The position numbers were made by a program, and so were the translations under genes. Of a stretch of 64,000 bases of DNA, positions 35,785-44,086 are shown piece after piece. The stretch lies in assembly GCF_041020765.1 (NCBI RefSeq), contig NZ_JBEUEJ010000009.1. One strand, written 5' to 3'. Below the pieces are notes generated by a model, which saw nothing but the letters and a program-made list of their open reading frames with translations, had not been told where the DNA came from and made no database searches. Numbering within the stretch: position 1 is the stretch's first letter; each line of letters opens with the position of its first letter. Source of the stretch: Kineococcus terrestris (GTDB taxonomy: Bacteria > Actinomycetota > Actinomycetes > Actinomycetales > Kineococcaceae).

Positions 35785-36945
35785 TCAGGCCGGGGCGTTC
35801 GCCCGGTCCGCCGCGGCGCTCGCGGCGGTGCTGCCGGCGCCCGCGGCGTCGACGTCGACCTCGTCGCCGGTGACGTCCACGACGGGCCGGCGCGGGCCGG
35901 TCGCACCGCCGTCGCCCTGCTCGCCCGGCAGGCCCAGCAGGCCGCGCAGGTCGTCGAGCTGCTGGGTGATCTCGTCGCGCTGCGACATCAGCTCGTCCAC
36001 CTCGGCCTGGGCGCCGGTGCGGCTGCGCTCGGCCTCCTCGCGGGCGCTGGTGAGCATCTGCTGCGCGCGGGCCCGGGCGTCGGCGAGGAGCTCGTCGGCC
36101 TCCCGGCGGGCGGTCTCGGCGCGCAGCGCCGACTGGGCGGCGGCCTCCTGGCGGATGGACTCGGCCGACTCCAGGGCCTCGGCGGCGCGCTCCTCGGCCT
36201 CGCCGGCGCGCTGCTCGGCCTCGGCGATGCGCGCGGCGGTGCGGGCCGCGGCGACCTCCAGGCGCTGGCGGTCCTCCTCGGCGGCCTGCTCGCGGGCCGC
36301 GGCCAGCGCCAGCTCCTGCTCGCGCACGGCGGCCTCGGTGCGCGAGCGCAGCTCCAGGGCCTCGCGCTCGGCCTGCGCGCGCAGGGCCGTGGCCCACCGC
36401 TCGGCCGCGGCGAGCGTCTCGGCCCGCTCGTGCTCGGTGCCGGCCTCCAGCTGCTCGGCGCGCCGCTGCGCGGCGGCGGTCGTCTCGGCGGCGCTGCGCT
36501 GGGCGGCCTCCAGCAGGGCGCGGGACTCCTCCTGGGCGCGGGAGACGATCTCCTCGGCGTCGCGCGAGGCCTCCCCGGTGCGGCGGCGGGCGTCCTCGTC
36601 GGCCTGGCTGCGCGTGCGGGAGGCCTCTGCGCGGGCCTCCTCGCGCATCCGGTCCGCGTCGCGGCGCGCCGAGCGCAGGATCTCCCCGGACTGGTCCTCG
36701 GCCAGGCGCAGGAGCTTCTCCATGCGCGCGCCGAGCCCGGCGTAGGTGGGGCGCTCGTGCTCGCGCAGCTCGCGCTGGGCCTGGCTCAGCTCGCCGGCCA
36801 GGCGCAGGGCGCGCGCGTCGGTCTCCTCCACCCGGGCGCGGGCCTCGGCGAGGGCGTCCTCGAGGTGCTGCAGGCGCGCCTCGACCTGCCCGCGGTCGTA
36901 ACCGCGGACGACGATGCTGAAGGCGTCGTGGGACTCGCTGGGCAC
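35785..36945 (-). CDS. DivIVA-domain coiled-coil protein (FilP-like)
   Basis: This 386-residue protein has a short DivIVA-like N-terminal domain (DAFSIVVRGYDRGQVEARL). Some 300 residues of Ala/Glu/Arg-rich coiled coil follow, then an Asp/Ala-rich C-terminal tail. Size, domain order and location near nucS suggest the Streptomyces SCO5396 (FilP) group, intermediate-filament-like proteins that stiffen the cell and interact with DivIVA. The alternative is another polar-growth scaffold. The GTG at 36945 has GGAGG 5 bases upstream. It is divergent from the thiamine-binding gene across a palindrome-rich region. Confidence 0.83.
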   Translation of the reverse strand: MPSESHDAFSIVVRGYDRGQVEARLQHLEDALAEARARVEETDARALRLAGELSQAQRELREHERPTYAGLGARMEKLLRLAEDQSGEILRSARRDADRMREEARAEASRTRSQADEDARRRTGEASRDAEEIVSRAQEESRALLEAAQRSAAETTAAAQRRAEQLEAGTEHERAETLAAAERWATALRAQAEREALELRSRTEAAVREQELALAAAREQAAEEDRQRLEVAAARTAARIAEAEQRAGEAEERAAEALESAESIRQEAAAQSALRAETARREADELLADARARAQQMLTSAREEAERSRTGAQAEVDELMSQRDEITQQLDDLRGLLGLPGEQGDGGATGPRRPVVDVTGDEVDVDAAGAGSTAASAAADRANAPA

Positions 36946-37032
36946 CGGGACCTCCGGGCGGGGACGGCGGGTGGGAACGGCACGCAGCGTACTTCCGCCC
37001 GGGGGCCCGCGGGCGCGACGCGCGAGGCCGCC

Positions 37033-37069
37033 ACGTGACAGACCTGTCACGTCAGGTGGTCGACAGGTC
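37033..37069. promoter_or_regulatory. Palindromic site between the DivIVA-like and thiamine-binding genes
   Basis: ACGTGACAG (37033-37041) and CTGTCACGT (37044-37052) form a perfect 9-base inverted repeat with a 2-base centre. GACCTGTC (37041-37048) pairs again with GACAGGTC (37062-37069). The site lies upstream of both divergent genes and looks like a dimeric repressor or activator operator. Confidence 0.6.
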
Positions 37070-37086
37070 ACCGAGCGTCTCTGGCC

Positions 37087-37092
37087 TACGGT
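37087..37092 (+). promoter_or_regulatory. Candidate -10 box of the thiamine-binding gene, leaderless
   Basis: TACGGT ends 6 bases before the GTG at 37099, with no ribosome-binding site between. The palindrome at 37033-37069 lies just upstream, in the usual -35 to -60 zone. Confidence 0.45.
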
Positions 37093-37098
37093 GGCCGG

Positions 37099-37440
37099 GT
37101 GCTCGTCGCCTTCTCCGTCGCCCCCTCCGGTGGACCCGCGCCCGCGGACGGCGCCCCGGACTCCGTCAGCGCGGCCGTCGCCGACGCCGTCCTCGTGGTC
37201 CGCTCCTCGGGTCTGCCGCACCGCACCGACGCCATGTTCACCACGGTGGAGGGCACCTGGGAGGAGTGCATGGACGTCGTGCGCCGCGCTTGCGAGGCCG
37301 TCGGCCGGCACGGACCGCGCGTGTCCCTCGTGCTCAAGGCGGACATCAGGCCGGGCCACGAGGGCGAGCTGACCGGCAAGCTGGAGCGCCTCGAGGCCGC
37401 CGTCGAGCGCGCGCAGGGCGAGGCCGGCCGCGGCCAGTGA
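37099..37440 (+). CDS. Thiamine-binding protein, MTH1187/UPF0045 family
   Basis: This 113-residue ferredoxin-like-fold protein begins with LVAFSVAPSG. It continues with SVSAAVADAVLVVRSSGLPH and DAMFTTVEGTWEECMDVVRRA, the conserved core of the UPF0045/YkoF-like family whose members bind thiamine or its precursors. The physiological role is not settled. No thiamine biosynthesis gene is nearby. Confidence 0.85.
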   Translation: MLVAFSVAPSGGPAPADGAPDSVSAAVADAVLVVRSSGLPHRTDAMFTTVEGTWEECMDVVRRACEAVGRHGPRVSLVLKADIRPGHEGELTGKLERLEAAVERAQGEAGRGQ

Positions 37441-37546
37441 CGGCCTCCCCGGGCTCCCCGCGGGGTCCGGGGCACCCGCCGGCGGCTCGTAGGGTGTCCC
37501 CGGCCCGGGCGCGCCGGGCCGGTCGAGCGGAGCGGGAGGCAGCGGG

Positions 37547-38260
37547 GTGCGGAGGGTCCTGGCGTGGCTGCTGCTCGCCGCCGGTGCCGCGGCCGCCGTC
37601 ACCGGTGCCCTGCTGCTCACCGTCCTGGCCCCGCCGCAGCGGCTGACGGCCGCCGCCGCTCCCGCGGACCCCGCCGCGCCCGCGACCGTCACCGACCGGG
37701 GCGTGCTCGACCTCACCGGCTCCCCGGTCGAGGTGCGCGCCACCGGCCCGGGGGACGTCTTCCTCGGCGTCGCCCGCGCGGCCGACGCCGAGGCCTGGCT
37801 CGACGGCGCCGCGCGCACCCGCGTGACCGGGGTCGCCGGCGACCTCGACGACGCCCGGCTGACCACGGCCGACGAGCCGGGCGCCGGGTCCGGGGACGCC
37901 GCGCCCGACCCGCGCGCGGCCGACGTGTGGGCGCTCGCGGCCGACGGCGAGGGCTCCGCCGAGCTCGTCTGGGACCCCGCCGCCACCGGCGCCCCCGACG
38001 CCGACCGCACCGGCGCCTGGGTCCTGCTGGCGACCGGCACCGCGGGCGGCGCCGGGGACGGGACCGCCGCCCTGGACTCCCTGCGCCTGACCTGGTCCCT
38101 GAGCGGCGAGGACGCCCGCCACCCCGCGGGCACGCCGCTGCTCGCGGCCGGCGCCGCGGTCCTCGCCCTCGGCGCCGTCGGCGTCCTCGTCGAGGAGCGC
38201 CGGGTCCGCCGGGCCCGCCGGGCGCGCGGTGCCCGGCGCGCCGCGGGAGCGGGCGCGTGA
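37547..38260 (+). CDS. Membrane-anchored protein of unknown function
   Basis: This 237-residue protein has an N-terminal membrane helix (about 5-28) and a second near the C-terminus (about 192-213), followed by an Arg-rich cytoplasmic tail. The region between is predicted to be extracytoplasmic, with VLDLTGSPVEVRATGPGDVFLGVAR-like beta-rich text. I do not recognise the family. It overlaps the following lipoprotein gene by 4 bases, so the two products probably act together at the membrane. AGCGGGAGGCAG precedes the GTG; TAGGGT about 50 bases upstream is a possible -10 box. Confidence 0.7.
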   Translation: MRRVLAWLLLAAGAAAAVTGALLLTVLAPPQRLTAAAAPADPAAPATVTDRGVLDLTGSPVEVRATGPGDVFLGVARAADAEAWLDGAARTRVTGVAGDLDDARLTTADEPGAGSGDAAPDPRAADVWALAADGEGSAELVWDPAATGAPDADRTGAWVLLATGTAGGAGDGTAALDSLRLTWSLSGEDARHPAGTPLLAAGAAVLALGAVGVLVEERRVRRARRARGARRAAGAGA

Positions 38261-39279
38261 GCCCCCGCCGCGCCGCTCCCCGCCGCGCCGCCGCCCGCAC
38301 CGCGGCGGCCGTCCTCGCCGTGCCCGCGCTGCTGGCCGGCTGCGCGCAGCTGCCGCCGGTGCCCGCCGTCCCCGCCGACCCGGCCCCCGCGGCGCCCGTG
38401 GTCGCGCCCGTCCAGGCCGAGCGGGTCGTCGGCGACGTCGTGCGGGCCGTGCGCGAGGCCGGGGACGACCCCGAGGCGCTCGCCGGCCGCGTCACCGGTC
38501 CCGAGCTGGCGCTGCGCCGGGCCGCCGCCCGCGTGCGCGGGGCCGGGGCCGAGCCTCCGCCGACGGGCTCGGCCGACGAGCTGACCCCGCTGTCGTCCTC
38601 CCTGCCCCGCCAGGAGGACTGGCCGCGCTGGTTCCTCGTCGTCACCGAGCCCGGCGCCGACAGCGCCCCGTCGGTGGTCGTGCTGCGCTCGGAGTCGCCG
38701 CGCGAGCCGTACCGGGTGTGGGCGACACCGTCCCTGCTGCCCGGCACGAGCCTGCCCACCACCGAGGCGCCCGCCCTCGGCGTCGCCGTCGTCGGCCCCG
38801 ACGAGGACGCCAACCTGCTCGCCTCCCCCCGCGAGGTGGCCCAGCGCTACGCCGACGTCCTCACCGACGGCGACGCCGCCCCGGCCGCCGCCGACTTCGC
38901 CGAGGACGCCTACCGCGAGCAGGTGACGCGCAGCGTCGCCGAGCAGACCGAGGCGCTGCGCGCCGGCGGCGGGACGTTCAGCCAGAGCCGGGAGCTGCTC
39001 GACGGGGCGGACGACCGGCCGCTGGTCGCCCTGCGCACCCGCGACGGCGGCGCCCTCGTCGTGGCCGGCTACCGCTGGGAGACGACGGCCACCGGCCCCG
39101 AGGGCGGCCTGCTCGGCGACCTGGACCCCGTCACCGCGGCGCTCGCGGGCCGCGAGCAGGCGCGCAGCGCGCGGCTGGTGCGCGAGGAGGTCGTCGTCCT
39201 CGACGTGCCGCCCACCGACGGCGGGGTCGTCTCGGTGCTGGCCGTCCAGAGCGGCCTGACCGAGGTCGAGGCGGGCTGA
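38257..39279 (+). CDS. Putative lipoprotein
   Basis: This 340-residue exported protein has a twin-arginine-rich basic N-terminus and the lipobox LLAGC with the lipidated cysteine at residue 29. The mature part is Pro/Ala-rich at first, then a globular domain with no recognised catalytic motif. The segment PREVAQRYADVLTDGD and the region after it suggest an NTF2-like or hypothetical-lipoprotein fold, by eye only. The GTGA overlap couples it to the upstream membrane protein. Confidence 0.75.
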   Translation: MSPRRAAPRRAAARTAAAVLAVPALLAGCAQLPPVPAVPADPAPAAPVVAPVQAERVVGDVVRAVREAGDDPEALAGRVTGPELALRRAAARVRGAGAEPPPTGSADELTPLSSSLPRQEDWPRWFLVVTEPGADSAPSVVVLRSESPREPYRVWATPSLLPGTSLPTTEAPALGVAVVGPDEDANLLASPREVAQRYADVLTDGDAAPAAADFAEDAYREQVTRSVAEQTEALRAGGGTFSQSRELLDGADDRPLVALRTRDGGALVVAGYRWETTATGPEGGLLGDLDPVTAALAGREQARSARLVREEVVVLDVPPTDGGVVSVLAVQSGLTEVEAG

Positions 39280-39382
39280 GGGCGGCGCCCCCGAGGAGGT
39301 CCGCCGGCCCGCGGCGAGCACCCCGCCGGCACCCCGCCACCGCCCCCCGGGAGCTCCACGAGCGCGTGAGAAGCTACCGGCC

Positions 39383-40345
39383 ATGACGTCGCAGCCCTCT
39401 GCTCCGGGACCGGGTCTCAACCTGCGCGGAGCGGTCGACCTGGGCGCCCTGGCCGCCCGCAACTCCCGCCGCGAGGAGGTCGCCCGCCGCGCCGCGGCCG
39501 ACCCGCGGGCCGCGGCCGCCGGCTCCCCGTTCGTCGTCGACGTGCGCGAGGAGTCCTTCGCCGAGGTCGTGCAGCGCTCCGCCGAGGTGCCCGTCCTGCT
39601 GGAGCTGTGGGCCGAGGGCTACGACACCGGCGCGGAGGTGCTGCAGCAGCTGACCGCCGAGGCGGGCGGGCGCGTCCTGCTCGCGCGCGTGGACGCGCAG
39701 GCCAACCCCCAGCTGGCGCAGACGCTCGCCCAGACGCTGCAGGCGCGGGCGCTGCCGGTGGTGGCCGCGGTCGTCAAGCAGCAGCCCGTCCCGCTGTTCA
39801 CCGGCTCCTACCCGGCGCTGGAGGACGCGCGCGCCCTGCTGGAGGAGGTCCTCAAGCTCGCCGAGGCCAACGGCGTCACCGGCCGCCTCGTCGCCGGGGA
39901 CGAGCAGGACGCGGAGCCGGCCGAGCCGCAGCTGCCGCCCCTGCACGCCGAGGCGCAGGCGGCCCTGGCGGCCGGCGACCTGGACGGCGCCGCGGCCGCC
40001 TACCAGCGGGCGCTGGCGCAGGACCCGCGCGACGCCGACGCCGCCGAGGGGCTGGCCCGCACCGGCGTGCTGCGCCGCGTGCAGGGGGTCGACCTCGACG
40101 CCGCCCGCGCGGCCGCGGCCGCCGACCCGGACGACGTCGCGAAGCAGCTCGTGGTCGCCGACCTGGACCTGGTCGGCGGGCACGTCGAGGACGCCTTCGC
40201 CCGGCTGCTGGCGGTCGTCGCGCGCACGACCGGGGAGGAGCGCGACGCCGCGCGCGTGCACCTGCTGGAGCTGTTCACCGTCGTGGGCGCCGTGGACCCG
40301 CGCGTGGTCAAGGCCCGCCAGGCGCTGTCCCGCGCCCTGTTCTGA
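39383..40345 (+). CDS. CnoX/YbbN-like thioredoxin-TPR protein lacking the CxxC motif
   Basis: This 320-residue protein has a thioredoxin-like N-terminal domain (VLLELWAEGYDTG, where thioredoxins have WCxxC) and a C-terminal TPR-like helical region (AALAAGDLDGAAAAYQRALAQDP). The active-site cysteines are replaced, so it cannot do disulfide exchange. It matches co-chaperones such as CnoX/YbbN, which hold unfolded proteins for GroEL or DnaK. Rv1324 occupies a similar place in M. tuberculosis. It lies alone after a 103-base gap. Confidence 0.87.
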   Translation: MTSQPSAPGPGLNLRGAVDLGALAARNSRREEVARRAAADPRAAAAGSPFVVDVREESFAEVVQRSAEVPVLLELWAEGYDTGAEVLQQLTAEAGGRVLLARVDAQANPQLAQTLAQTLQARALPVVAAVVKQQPVPLFTGSYPALEDARALLEEVLKLAEANGVTGRLVAGDEQDAEPAEPQLPPLHAEAQAALAAGDLDGAAAAYQRALAQDPRDADAAEGLARTGVLRRVQGVDLDAARAAAAADPDDVAKQLVVADLDLVGGHVEDAFARLLAVVARTTGEERDAARVHLLELFTVVGAVDPRVVKARQALSRALF

Positions 40346-40356
40346 GCCGGGCCCGC

Positions 40357-40362
40357 TAGCGT
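40357..40362 (+). promoter_or_regulatory. Candidate -10 box of the serine hydrolase gene, leaderless
   Basis: TAGCGT ends 7 bases before the GTG at 40370, and no ribosome-binding site is visible. Confidence 0.4.
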
Positions 40363-40369
40363 CGGCGGC

Positions 40370-41866
40370 GTGACCAGCGCCGCTCCCACGCCCTCCGCCA
40401 GCCCCTCCGCCGGTGCGCCCGCGCACCGGCTACCGCGCGCCGCGCCCGCCGAGCGGGACGTCGACGCCGCCGGCGTCCTGGCCCTGCTGGACGCCCTGGA
40501 GTCCACGCCGGGCGTCGAGCCGCACAGCCTGCTCGTCGTGCGCGGCGGCGCCGTGGTCGCCGAGGGCTGGTGGGCGCCGTACGCGGCCGAGCGCGTGCAC
40601 CTGCTGTACTCCCTCAGCAAGAGCTTCACCTCCGCCGCGCTGGGCCTGCTCGTGGACGCCGGCCGCGTGGACCTGGACGACACCCTCGTGGCCCGCTTCC
40701 CCGAGCTGGACGCCGACGTCACCGACCCGCGCAGCCGGGCCGTGCGGGTGCGGCACGTGGCGGCGATGGCCAGCGGGCACCGGGAGGAGACGCTGGAGCG
40801 CGCGCAGGCCCTGGACCCGGCCGACCTGGTGCGCGGGTTCCTGCTGCTGCGCCCGGACGCCGAGCCGGGGACGGTGTTCGCCTACAACCAGCCGTGCACG
40901 TACTCCCTGGCGGCGCTGGTGCAGCGCGAGAGCGGGCAGACGCTGACGGAGTTCCTGCGCCCGCGCCTGTTCGACCCGCTGGGGATCGGCGAGGTCGGCT
41001 GGACCGCGGACGGCTCCGGGCGCCAGATCGGCTGGAGCGGCCTGCACGCGCGCACCGAGGACGTCGCGGCGCTCGGCGAGCTGCACCTGCGCGGCGGCGC
41101 CTGGGGCGGGCGGCAGCTGCTGTCGCCGCAGTGGGTCGAGACGGCCACCCGCTCGCACGTGGACAGCGCGGACGGCATGCCGAACCCGGACTGGCAGCGC
41201 GGCTACGGCTTCCAGTTCTGGCGGGCCCGGCACGGCTACCGCGGCGACGGCGCGTACGGGCAGTTCTGCCTCGTGCTGCCCGAGCAGGACGCCGTCGTGG
41301 CGATCACCTCGCAGTCGCCGGACATGCAGGCCGTCCTGGACGCGGTGTGGGAGCACCTGCTGCCGGCGCTGGGCGTGCCGGCCTCCGGCGAGCGCGACGC
41401 GGAGCTGGCGCAGCGCCTGGCGGGGCTGGCGCTGCCGCCGCTGACCGGCGGTCCGGCCCCGGAGGGCCTGGCGCAGCGGGTGGGCGCGGCCGAGGTGGAG
41501 CTGGTGCGCGCCCCCGGTGACGCGGAGGGCAGCGGCGACCAGCCGCGGCTGACCTCGGCGCTCCTGCGGCCGGCCGCGGGGGCCGGGGAGGGCGCCGGCG
41601 GGCCGGGCGCGTGGGAGCTGCAGCTGCGCGAACCGGGGTCGGTGCTGACGGTGCCCGTCACCGTGGACGGGTGGGCCGAGGGTGACGCGGTGGCGGCCAC
41701 GGCGGCCTGGCGCGGCGAGGTCCTGGCCGTGGACGTCGTCCTCGTGGAGACCCCGCACCGCCTGCACGTGCTGGCCGACCCGACCGCCGGTACCTTCACC
41801 GCCCGCTGGGAGACCCGCCCGCTGCACGGCTCGCCGCTGGGCGAGCTGCGCTGCCCGCGCCCCTGA
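40370..41866 (+). CDS. Serine hydrolase, class C beta-lactamase/EstB fold
   Basis: This 498-residue protein has no clear signal peptide. The catalytic SxxK is SLSK at 81-84 in LYSLSKSFTSAAL, and the tyrosine motif is YNQ at about 172. HGYRGDGAYGQ sits where the KTG-like box falls. The last about 130 residues form an extra beta-rich domain. It is probably a cytoplasmic esterase, amidase or D-amino-acid peptidase rather than a true beta-lactamase. It is distinct from the membrane-bound relative at 18359. Confidence 0.87.
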   Translation: MTSAAPTPSASPSAGAPAHRLPRAAPAERDVDAAGVLALLDALESTPGVEPHSLLVVRGGAVVAEGWWAPYAAERVHLLYSLSKSFTSAALGLLVDAGRVDLDDTLVARFPELDADVTDPRSRAVRVRHVAAMASGHREETLERAQALDPADLVRGFLLLRPDAEPGTVFAYNQPCTYSLAALVQRESGQTLTEFLRPRLFDPLGIGEVGWTADGSGRQIGWSGLHARTEDVAALGELHLRGGAWGGRQLLSPQWVETATRSHVDSADGMPNPDWQRGYGFQFWRARHGYRGDGAYGQFCLVLPEQDAVVAITSQSPDMQAVLDAVWEHLLPALGVPASGERDAELAQRLAGLALPPLTGGPAPEGLAQRVGAAEVELVRAPGDAEGSGDQPRLTSALLRPAAGAGEGAGGPGAWELQLREPGSVLTVPVTVDGWAEGDAVAATAAWRGEVLAVDVVLVETPHRLHVLADPTAGTFTARWETRPLHGSPLGELRCPRP

Positions 41867-41885
41867 CGGCGCCGGGGGAGGGGGG

Positions 41886-42896
41886 TCAGCGCGCCGGGCC
41901 GGTGGAGGAGCGCACCACCAGCTCGGGGCGGAACTCCACCCGCCCGGGGGGCCCGGGCCGCCGCTCGCCGGCCCCGAGCAGCCGCAGGAGCTGCTCGAGG
42001 GCGGCGGCGACGATGGCGTCCTCGTCCCAGGCCGTGGTGGTCAGGGGCGGCGCGACGAGCGGCGCCAGCTCCTGGTCGTCGTAGCCGAGGACGGACACGT
42101 CGCCGGGCACGTCGAGCCCGGCGTCGCGGGCGGCGCGGTAGGCGCCGTAGGCCAGGGAGTCGCTGAGGCAGAACAGCGCGGTGGGCCGCTCGGGCGCGGC
42201 GAGCGCGGCGCGCGCCACGGCGACCGCCCCGGCCGTGGAGGCGGGGGAGGGCGCCACGGTCAGCTCCAGGCCCAGCTCGCGCGCCACCTCCTGCGCCAGC
42301 AGCTGGGAGGGCCGGCCGGGCGTGGTGGGCAGGGCGGGGGTGAGCAGGGCGACGCGGCGGTGCCCCAGCCCGTGCAGGTGCCGCAGGGACGTGCTGACGC
42401 CGTGCCGGTTGTCGAAGAGGACCGCGGAGGCGTCCGGGCGGGCGCTCAGGGCGTCGCCGATGGTGACCAGGGCGGTGCCCGGGTCGAGCAGCGTCCAGTA
42501 GTCGGCGGACGGGTCGGCGGGCACGGCGACCACGCCGTCCACGCGCTGGGCGGCGAACTGCTCCAGGACGCGCCGCTCCTGGGCGGGGTCGGCGTCGCTG
42601 TCGGCGATGGCGGCCATCAGGTCGTGCTCGCGCAGCGCGTGGTTGAGCTCGACGGCCAGGTCCTGCTGCCACAGGTCCCGCAGGGCCGCGGCGACGCCGA
42701 CGGTGCCGGTGCGCCCGCTGGCCAGGGCGCGGGCGATGGGGTCGACGCGGTAGCCGAGCTCGGCGGCCACGGCGCGCACGCGCTCGATGGTGGCCGGGGC
42801 GCCGCGGGTGCCGCGCAGCGCGTAGCTGGTGGCGGCCAGCGACAGGCCCGCCGCGTCGGCGACGTCCTGCAGCGTGCGGCGCGGGGCGGGGGGCAC
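41886..42896 (-). CDS. LacI-family transcriptional regulator
   Basis: This 336-residue repressor has an N-terminal helix-turn-helix (TLQDVADAAGLSLAATSYAL) and hinge helix, then a periplasmic-binding-protein-like sensor domain ending in LTTTAWDED. It is divergent from an OpuC-type transporter, with a LacI-type operator between them, so it probably controls that operon and itself. LacI proteins usually sense sugars; a link to osmolyte uptake would be unusual. GTG is the likely start. Confidence 0.9.
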   Translation of the reverse strand: MPPAPRRTLQDVADAAGLSLAATSYALRGTRGAPATIERVRAVAAELGYRVDPIARALASGRTGTVGVAAALRDLWQQDLAVELNHALREHDLMAAIADSDADPAQERRVLEQFAAQRVDGVVAVPADPSADYWTLLDPGTALVTIGDALSARPDASAVLFDNRHGVSTSLRHLHGLGHRRVALLTPALPTTPGRPSQLLAQEVARELGLELTVAPSPASTAGAVAVARAALAAPERPTALFCLSDSLAYGAYRAARDAGLDVPGDVSVLGYDDQELAPLVAPPLTTTAWDEDAIVAAALEQLLRLLGAGERRPGPPGRVEFRPELVVRSSTGPAR

Positions 42897-42948
42897 GCCG
42901 GGCAGGGTACGTCGCCCACCTGGGGAGCGCCGGGAGCGTCGGGTGTGC

Positions 42949-42964
42949 TGTCAAGCGCTTCACC
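42949..42964. promoter_or_regulatory. LacI-type operator
   Basis: The core AAGCGCTT (42953-42960) is an 8-base palindrome with the central CG step favoured by LacI/PurR/CcpA proteins. Flanking bases extend it imperfectly to 14 (GTCAAGCGCTTCAC). It lies 53 bases before the LacI gene start and about 80 before the transporter gene. Confidence 0.65.
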
Positions 42965-43042
42965 GTGGTGGGATCCCCCGAGCGTCCCGCCCGGGCGCGC
43001 CGGTGCAGCCCGTGCCGTCCCTCCGAAGCAGCCGGAGCAGCC

Positions 43043-44086
43043 GTGATCACCTTCGAGGCCGTGCGCAAGGAGTTCGGCGACGGCACCGTCGCCGTGGAGC
43101 ACCTGGACCTGCAGCTGCCCGCCGGGCAGATCACCGTCTTCGTGGGGCCCTCGGGCTGCGGCAAGACGACCAGCCTGCGGATGATCAACCGGATGGTCGA
43201 GCCGACCTCGGGCCGGGTGCTGCTCGACGGGCGCGACGTGGCCGCGCAGGACCCGGCGGAGCTGCGCCGGGGCATCGGCTACGTCATCCAGCACGCCGGG
43301 CTGTTCCCGCACCGCACGGTGGCCGACAACATCGCCACCGTCCCGCGCCTGTCGGGGCGCTCGCGCCGCGAGGCGCGCGCCGCGGCCGGTGCGCTGCTGG
43401 AGCGGGTCGGCCTGGACGCCGCCCTGGCCGACCGCTACCCCGCGCAGCTGTCCGGGGGGCAGCAGCAGCGGGTGGGGGTGGCCCGCGCGCTGGCCGCCGA
43501 CCCGCCCGTGATGCTCATGGACGAGCCGTTCAGCGCCGTGGACCCGGTGGTGCGCGAGCAGCTGCAGCGGGAGTTCCTGCGCCTGCAGGCCGAGCTGGGC
43601 AAGACCATCGCCCTGGTCACCCACGACATCGACGAGGCCGTCGTCCTCGGCGACCGCATCGCCGTCTTCCGCCAGGGCGGGCACCTGGCGCAGTTCGGCA
43701 CGCCGCAGGAGCTGCTGGAGCGGCCCGCCGACGACTTCGTGCGCGGGTTCGTCGGCCGCGACCGCGGCTTCCGCGGCCTGTCCTTCACCGGCGCGGGCGA
43801 CCTGCCCGTGCGCCCGGTGGCCGAGCGGGTGCGCGGCGCCGCGCTGGTGCTCGACGCGGCCGGGCGGCCCACCGGCTGGGAGACCGCCGACGGGACGGCG
43901 CCCACGGCGGGCACCTTCACCGCCGCCGACTCGCTGCGCACCGTGGCCGACCTGGCGCTGCTGTCGCCCGTGGGCGTGGCCGTGCGGGTGGACGCGGCCG
44001 GCCGCGCGGACGGGCTGGTCGCCCACCACGACCTCGTCGACCACCTCGACGCGCGCCGGGCGCGCGCCGCCGGGGAGCGCGTGTGA
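43043..44086 (+). CDS. ABC transporter ATPase for glycine betaine/choline (OpuCA/ProV-type)
   Basis: This ATPase is 347 aa. Walker A is GPSGCGKTT, the signature is LSGGQQQRVGVARAL, Walker B is VMLMDEP and the H-loop is LVTHD. The C-terminal 80 residues resemble one CBS-type domain (FTAADSLRTVADLALL), a feature of osmotically controlled OpuA/OpuC ATPases. It heads the four-gene operon. The GTG follows GGAG; its stop overlaps the permease start. Confidence 0.92.
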   Translation: MITFEAVRKEFGDGTVAVEHLDLQLPAGQITVFVGPSGCGKTTSLRMINRMVEPTSGRVLLDGRDVAAQDPAELRRGIGYVIQHAGLFPHRTVADNIATVPRLSGRSRREARAAAGALLERVGLDAALADRYPAQLSGGQQQRVGVARALAADPPVMLMDEPFSAVDPVVREQLQREFLRLQAELGKTIALVTHDIDEAVVLGDRIAVFRQGGHLAQFGTPQELLERPADDFVRGFVGRDRGFRGLSFTGAGDLPVRPVAERVRGAALVLDAAGRPTGWETADGTAPTAGTFTAADSLRTVADLALLSPVGVAVRVDAAGRADGLVAHHDLVDHLDARRARAAGERV

